NCBI GenBank assembly: GCA_028554755.1
Contig: JAPTOF010000011.1
Coordinates: 3,004,501 to 3,068,500 of the forward strand
Direction: 5' to 3'
Length of the DNA: 64,000 bases
From: Cordia subcordata
Taxonomy: Eukaryota > Streptophyta > Magnoliopsida > Boraginales > Cordiaceae
The notes under the pieces are model-generated. The model saw nothing but the letters and a program-made list of their open reading frames with translations, ran no database searches and was not told the DNA's origin. Position 1 is the first letter of the stretch; every line of letters begins with the position of its first letter. Made by a program: the position numbers and the translations under genes. Positions 59,388 through 64,000 of the stretch are shown one piece after another.

Positions 59388-61039
59388 GCATGTGGTATGT
59401 GCATATACATTATTCTTGATCTTCAGTACTTTAATTGTGAATTAGAGTGCTATTTTATTTGTAATAAGATTACTCTTTGATTGTGCCCTATTCTAGTGTG
59501 CAACGAGATTGCAACTTGTATGCCCAAAATTTGTTTCAAGCTTTATTATGTCCATAACTCATAGCCATTATGAAGCCACTAACTAAATTATGAGGAGTTC
59601 AGAGGTGGCGCTGGTGCTTTAATGCTAGACAGCGTTTGGGAGCTCGAAGAATGGTGTGGATGGTGTCGTAATGTTCGCGACGACAAGGGAAGTCATTTGG
59701 CAGCATCACCACGGCGAGAAGTCTCCAGAGACGGCATCGGCAAAGCTTCGAAGCGGTGGCATGGATGTTCATGGTGGTATGGCGTCTTGGCTGCTCCGGG
59801 GAACGCGAAGTACTCCAAGAGTTCGGTGACGAGGCAAGGAAGTTGTTGGTGCTTCCAGCATGGCTTGAGATGGCCTAGAACAACGACAGTGACGCGAGGA
59901 AGACGGCGGCGCTGCAAGGTGGTTTTGGACGGTGGTCGTTCACGGAGGAGAAGATCAGACGCGGGAAAGGAGTCCGTGATGGTGGAGATCGCTATGGTGG
60001 CTTCAGATCATTGATTAGTTGGGCCAATTTTGTGATACGTGCGAGTGAAGCTCTCGAGGTCGACTGGGTTCTTAGTTGGGTGAAAAAACAGACCCATTTA
60101 TGAGGGTCTTCGTTTGGTGTGGCAAGGTCTTGCTTGTTTTGGTAGGCTTGCATCTTCTGGACCATTAGATCAATTGATCGAGCTCTGATGAAAGACATGG
60201 TTGCTTGCTTCGCAGTTGATAGTCTTATGGTGAGCTTATTAGATCTGAACCGTGGACCAAGGAGCAGATCTGATCAGTGAATGATCAAATCCAGTGGTTT
60301 TCATACGCATGCTGAAATTGTGAGCTCAGTTGACTAGGAAGTTTGACCACCTTGACCGAGCTTTGGTTGGACCCGAACAGAGTTGATCGAGGTACACTCC
60401 AATGTATTTTGACGAATAGAATCTGGTTTTGGGTTTCGTTTCGTGAAATTCAACTCTGCAGTATGTCTTTTTGGGATTTTGTTGACTTTGACTACGATTC
60501 TGTGAGTGAACGGGTGTTGACTAGAGTTGATCAAGGGTTCCCAAAGGTTCTTCAACTTGCTACATCTGAATTTGCAGTCCGTTTGGCCTTATTCCGAGTA
60601 GGTGTGAGCATTTTGGAGCTATAGTAATATTTTCAATATGATTGGAAATATATTAGGCTACAAATAATTAAGTTTGACTTAACTAATATAAAAACTTGGG
60701 TTCTAGGTCCAATTCTTTTTGGGCATTATGATAGTGGGCCAATCCATAGTTGCGTTGGACTTATTTAATGAACATTGGGGCTATTAATTTAAATTAATAT
60801 TGATTAATTTAAATTGATAATGGGCTTTTGGCCTTTGGGCCAAATTTTATTATTGGGCATGTTTTAATTAGTATCACTAATTAATAAATAAAAGCCACAT
60901 ATATAATTTAATTAACTGCTAATTAAATTATACAAATTGATAAATAGTTTATTAAATTCTCATAAACTATTTTGTTTGAAAAAATAGATATGTCCTTTAT
61001 GATGAATGTTTGACATTTATTTTTAAGTCTTTTATTTAT
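59301..61039 (+). other. LARD2 internal region with GC-rich island
   Basis: It includes a (TA)n run at about 59342-59381. 59600-60020 is clearly richer in G and C than its surroundings, with repeated GGTGGC and GACGGC words and an open 130-residue plus frame (59622-60014) of biased Arg/Trp/Ser content. It resembles no protein I know. 60020-60650 has unique sequence with antisense open frames of 68-73 residues. It may be a captured host fragment, but nothing proves coding. Confidence 0.5.
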
Positions 61040-61590
61040 TAAAAAATATTTTTGATACCCAATTAATTATAAGGTGTTTTAATTAATTGAATTACTTTTT
61101 TAAAAAATTCATTTTTGACCCCAATTAGTTCTAAAATTGTTTTAATTAACTGGGTATGCCCTTAATTTGTCAAAATTTTGTGTTTGACCCCAATTAATTG
61201 GAAAGTAGTTCTATTTAATTTGACGATAATCCAAAATTAGTCAAAATTGAGATTTTGACTCCAATTAATTTAAAAGTAGTTTTAAATATTTGGCAAAGGC
61301 CCATTAATGAGTCAAAATTATGATTTTGACCCCAATTAATTCAAAAGGAGTTTTAATTAATTCGATTAGCCCTTTAATGGGTCAAAATAGTGATTTTGAC
61401 AGCAATTAATTAGAAAAGAGTTTTTAATTAATTGAATGAGGTTCAAAATATAGTCAAATTTTGATTTTTACTCCAATTAATTTAAAATGCTGATTTTAAA
61501 TTAATTAAAAACTCCCTTATTAGTTAAAAAATCGAGATTTTGGCCCCAATTAATTTTAAGAGGAGTTTTAATTAATTGGATAGGATGATT
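61040..61590 (+). repeat. LARD2 tandem array of inverted-repeat units
   Basis: About nine degenerate units of roughly 60 bp of the same type as in LARD1, with GACCCCAATTAATT, a spacer and TTTTAATTAATTGG. Array position relative to the element end is also the same. Confidence 0.85.
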
Positions 61591-62041
61591 CAATATGATT
61601 AAATCTATCCAATGATACTGCAATATAATCATGAACTTGCTTTCTTTTTCTTTTTTTTTTTTGTTTTGATGTATGACATATTTTGGTGTGGTTATGAGAT
61701 TGCATTTCATGCATCTTATTACATGTTTGTTTATTAATTATTGTAATTTTTTTTGGGAATAAATTGGGCCTGCAATCTTAGCCTTCTCTTCAATTTTGGT
61801 TATAATATCCCTTCTCCCAAATGATGTATCCCCTCCTTTTAAAAGGAGTTCTTTCCCTAGTATATGAAATTAGTCGTTAAAGTGTGGTTAAGACAAGGAG
61901 ATAAAGACGAGACGAAGAACTAGAAGGTAGTCTAATCTAGGTTTTCCAATATTTACAAATAATAACCCTACTTGCATGATATAGTGGCCCATGATGACTT
62001 TAGTGGGCCACATTAGGAAAAGCCCATAACCACCCACATGT

Positions 62042-62043
<2 letters not shown>

Positions 62044-62110
<67 letters not shown>
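62044..62110. repeat. (TA)n microsatellite, about 33 units
   Basis: The longest simple repeat in the window, at the end of LARD2. LARD1 has a shorter (TA) run at the same relative place (about 38510). Confidence 0.95.
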
Positions 62111-62112
<2 letters not shown>

Positions 62113-62920
62113 TTGTTTTGTATGCCAATTGTGGTTAATTAATTGGATTATTTAAAGGTTTGGCTATTAAACAAACACGCTTATCATCTCTACAAAATCT
62201 TCTAAATTATTAGGTTCATTAAGTGGTTTGGACATGTAGATGCTCAAATTATTGCCTCCCATTAAAGTAAATAACAATGGCCCAATGTTATAATAAACAT
62301 TGAAGGCCCTTGGAATATTGAGATTATTATTCACTATATGAAGCCCTTGGAATCCTTTCAAACTTATGATGTAGGTAGGCCAACCTCAATCGGGCTTGTT
62401 CATTGGGCTTAGAGAAAGACCTTGAGAGTTCATGTTAATGGTTTGATGTATCCGAGCTTTTCAGTGGAGGACCTCAGTCCTACTGAAGAGATGTTTAGGG
62501 TAAAATTGACTACTGAGAGTTGTTTGGAGAAGCAATTGGTTACTAGCCTACCAAGTAGTGTTTTGAGGTGAGCCAATCTCATTTGGCCTTATATGCAACT
62601 GTTTTAGAACTCAGTACCATTAAAAGGGTTTGGATTTGGAAACCTCTTCGTACTGAAGGTTGAGGTTATCGATCTGAATAAAATAGTGGGAGAATCCTTT
62701 AGACATTGGTCTATGTCTCCAGGAATGATAGATTCATATACAATGGCTTGTTTACATTCTTTGTATTTGTTATTTGCTTTCACAAAATCTCAATATATCA
62801 CAGATATATTTGATAGTGATATAATCAATCACGATCATGAATGTGTTCTATATGTTCTAAACAAACTTGGCATAAGTCAGACCAATTAGCTACAAAGTGT
62901 TGAGATGATAATGAATTAGT
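62111..62920. other. Unassigned segment
   Basis: About 800 bp that I cannot place. Starting just after the TA run it still has a GGTTAATTAATTGG piece like the LARD array. It then holds a minus-strand 64-residue frame (62167-62361, with GGNNLSIYMSKPLNEPNNLED) and a plus-strand 67-residue frame (62686-62889, with HWSMSPGMIDSYTMACLHSL). Neither shows a domain I know. It may be the LARD2 internal end, remains of T1 or a host gene fragment. Confidence 0.35.
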
Positions 62921-64000
62921 TGGTGAGTTGAACTTTAAAGACCCCGTAAGTGCACAGATCGATGCAATGTAGTGTATGCGAGAACGAGTGTCGAACCACA
63001 AGGAGGTTATTTTGTGAAATGAATTCTATGTTTATATATCCTAGAAAGTGCCAAAAAGAAAACTTAAACTAACAATTTTTGGGGATTTTGGATTTATAGG
63101 AGCTTTAACTAAAGGAGATAAAACTACACTGTGAGAATGAAAAGTAAGGAACAAACTTCCTAGAGAGAACTAACAAATGGAATGAGTTAAGGTGACTTTT
63201 GCTTGCTAATGGGTGATTCTAGACTCAAATGCTAAGGGATTGTAGCGATGGCTTAATTATCAGTTGCTTTTAAGTAGGTTGCTAACTAGTGCTGTAATTT
63301 GTCCCTAGGACTCAGTGTAGGTTTGTCCCTCGGCGATGCCTCCTAGAGCCACGGCTTGGTCCTTATGATCTAGGGCCTTAAGAGTGACAAACTAGCTTCC
63401 TAGGTGACCTAGAATGAACCTACCCTAGTACCTAAACCGTTGGCTGGGTCTCAAGCCAAGATCTAGCGTTGCTAAGGTCGACTAAACCTATCTGAAAACT
63501 TATTGCTTGGGTTTAAAGCCAAAGAAGACTCGATCTAAGATAGCCTTAAATTACGTGTTGTTGTTTAAGGATCACTATAACGGGATTTGACCTATTAGCG
63601 TATCCATACATGTTCTAAGCAATGTGTTTACAAATAAAGGAACGTATTCGACTACCAAACATCGACATGCTTGGATTACACCATTAAAAGCAATTGAGAG
63701 CCAGCATGTATGCAATATTGAAGTTATATTCGCTACTAGGCATGCAAAGATACACATAGACATGAATATAAGCATTAATGACTTCATAAAATCCACACAT
63801 AAACACTTAGACATGATTATAGAGTGGATTAGAGGTGCTTAGTAGCAAATAGACTTCAATTTATACATATGCAACTCTCATAGGCATATTATCAAACACC
63901 TAGACATGTATTGAACAATAGCCATTGAAACAAGAAAAACATAGCATATGTATATATTAAGCCATAAAATCCCATAATATATAATCAACCCATTACATGA
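62921..64000 (-). repeat. Family A LTR G5, cut by the window edge
   Basis: Starts at its sense 3' end (TGGTGAGTTG on the plus strand) and aligns to the first 1.08 kb of the G2 LTRs, including the block near GGTCCTTATGATC and hairpin copies near 63441 and 63502. No primer site lies to its left, so this is an outer LTR end: a solo LTR or the 3' LTR of an element extending to the right. Confidence 0.85.

Larger units (their letters stand above)
57610..62110 (+). mobile_element. Non-coding LTR element LARD2
   Basis: A relative of LARD1 inserted in T1 RNase H. 5' LTR 57610-59286, primer site 59288-59300, internal region to the long (TA)n run ending at 62110. No polymerase domain is present and no second LTR is found, so the right end is truncated or lies beyond the unassigned segment. 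The two LARDs agree best in the LTR, the tandem array and the end region. They differ in the stretch between primer site and array, where LARD2 is about 600 bp longer. Confidence 0.78.

Noticed and set aside
62686..62889. 67-residue plus-strand frame as a host gene
   Set aside because: No domain, no neighbouring exons recognised and stops on both sides; left as unassigned.

Overview
This window is plant nuclear DNA, most likely dicot pericentromeric or heterochromatic repeat. It is AT-rich, has no gene that I can assign to the host, and consists almost entirely of LTR retrotransposons nested inside one another. The families are typical of plants: Athila-type Ty3/gypsy elements primed by tRNA-Asp, a Tat-type gypsy element with an antisense extra ORF, TNT1-like Ty1/copia elements primed by initiator tRNA-Met, and long non-coding LTR elements of the LARD kind. 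All coding regions are broken by stops and frameshifts. The sequence does not identify the species.

Layout, left to right. 1-1447 and 15012 to about 15200 are the gag/protease end and 5' leader of an old copia element (C2, minus strand), split by Athila element G1 (1448-15011, minus). G1 carries two later insertions: a solo LTR of another family (5696-7332) and a solo LTR called B1 (10353-11889). About 15200-22993 is a plus-strand gypsy element (R1: LTR, primer site, gag). Its LTR is split by a minus-strand LTR (15779-19515) that itself holds a plus-strand solo LTR of the same family (16651-18512). Its gag is split by solo LTR B2 (20760-22335). R1 is cut at 22994 by Athila-like element G4. 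The 3' LTR of G4 (22994-33856) contains a whole copia element, C1 (23870-33122), and its 3' untranslated region contains a non-coding element, LARD1 (34498-38832). A further Athila-like LTR (G3, 39295-41309) sits at the end of that region, followed by a deleted G3 body.

From about 42880 to 57609 lies a Tat-like element (T1). It has a plus-strand antisense ORF, then minus-strand integrase. The integrase is split by the best-preserved Athila element of the window, G2 (45814-57111, both LTRs, PBS, PPT and near-perfect target duplication). RNase H and the integrase zinc-binding region of T1 resume at 57112-57609. T1 is cut by a second non-coding element, LARD2 (57610 to about 62110). An unassigned segment follows (62111-62920), then another Athila-type LTR running off the right edge (62921-64000).

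The boundaries rest on target-site duplications read directly from the sequence (TTTAG, ACTAG, CTCGA and ACCCA exact; GTATT/GTATC and ATAGC/ACAGC with one transition each) and on PBS and PPT motifs. They give a relative order of insertion. Beyond the nesting, the most interesting signals are non-coding. A cluster of GCCGGTCGACCGGC-like palindromes lies just upstream of the TATA box in several LTR families. A hairpin repeated up to four times per LTR downstream of TATA has stems that change in a compensatory way. The LARDs carry tandem arrays of inverted-repeat units. The 3' end of the Athila elements has a duplicated hairpin plus purine-tract module.
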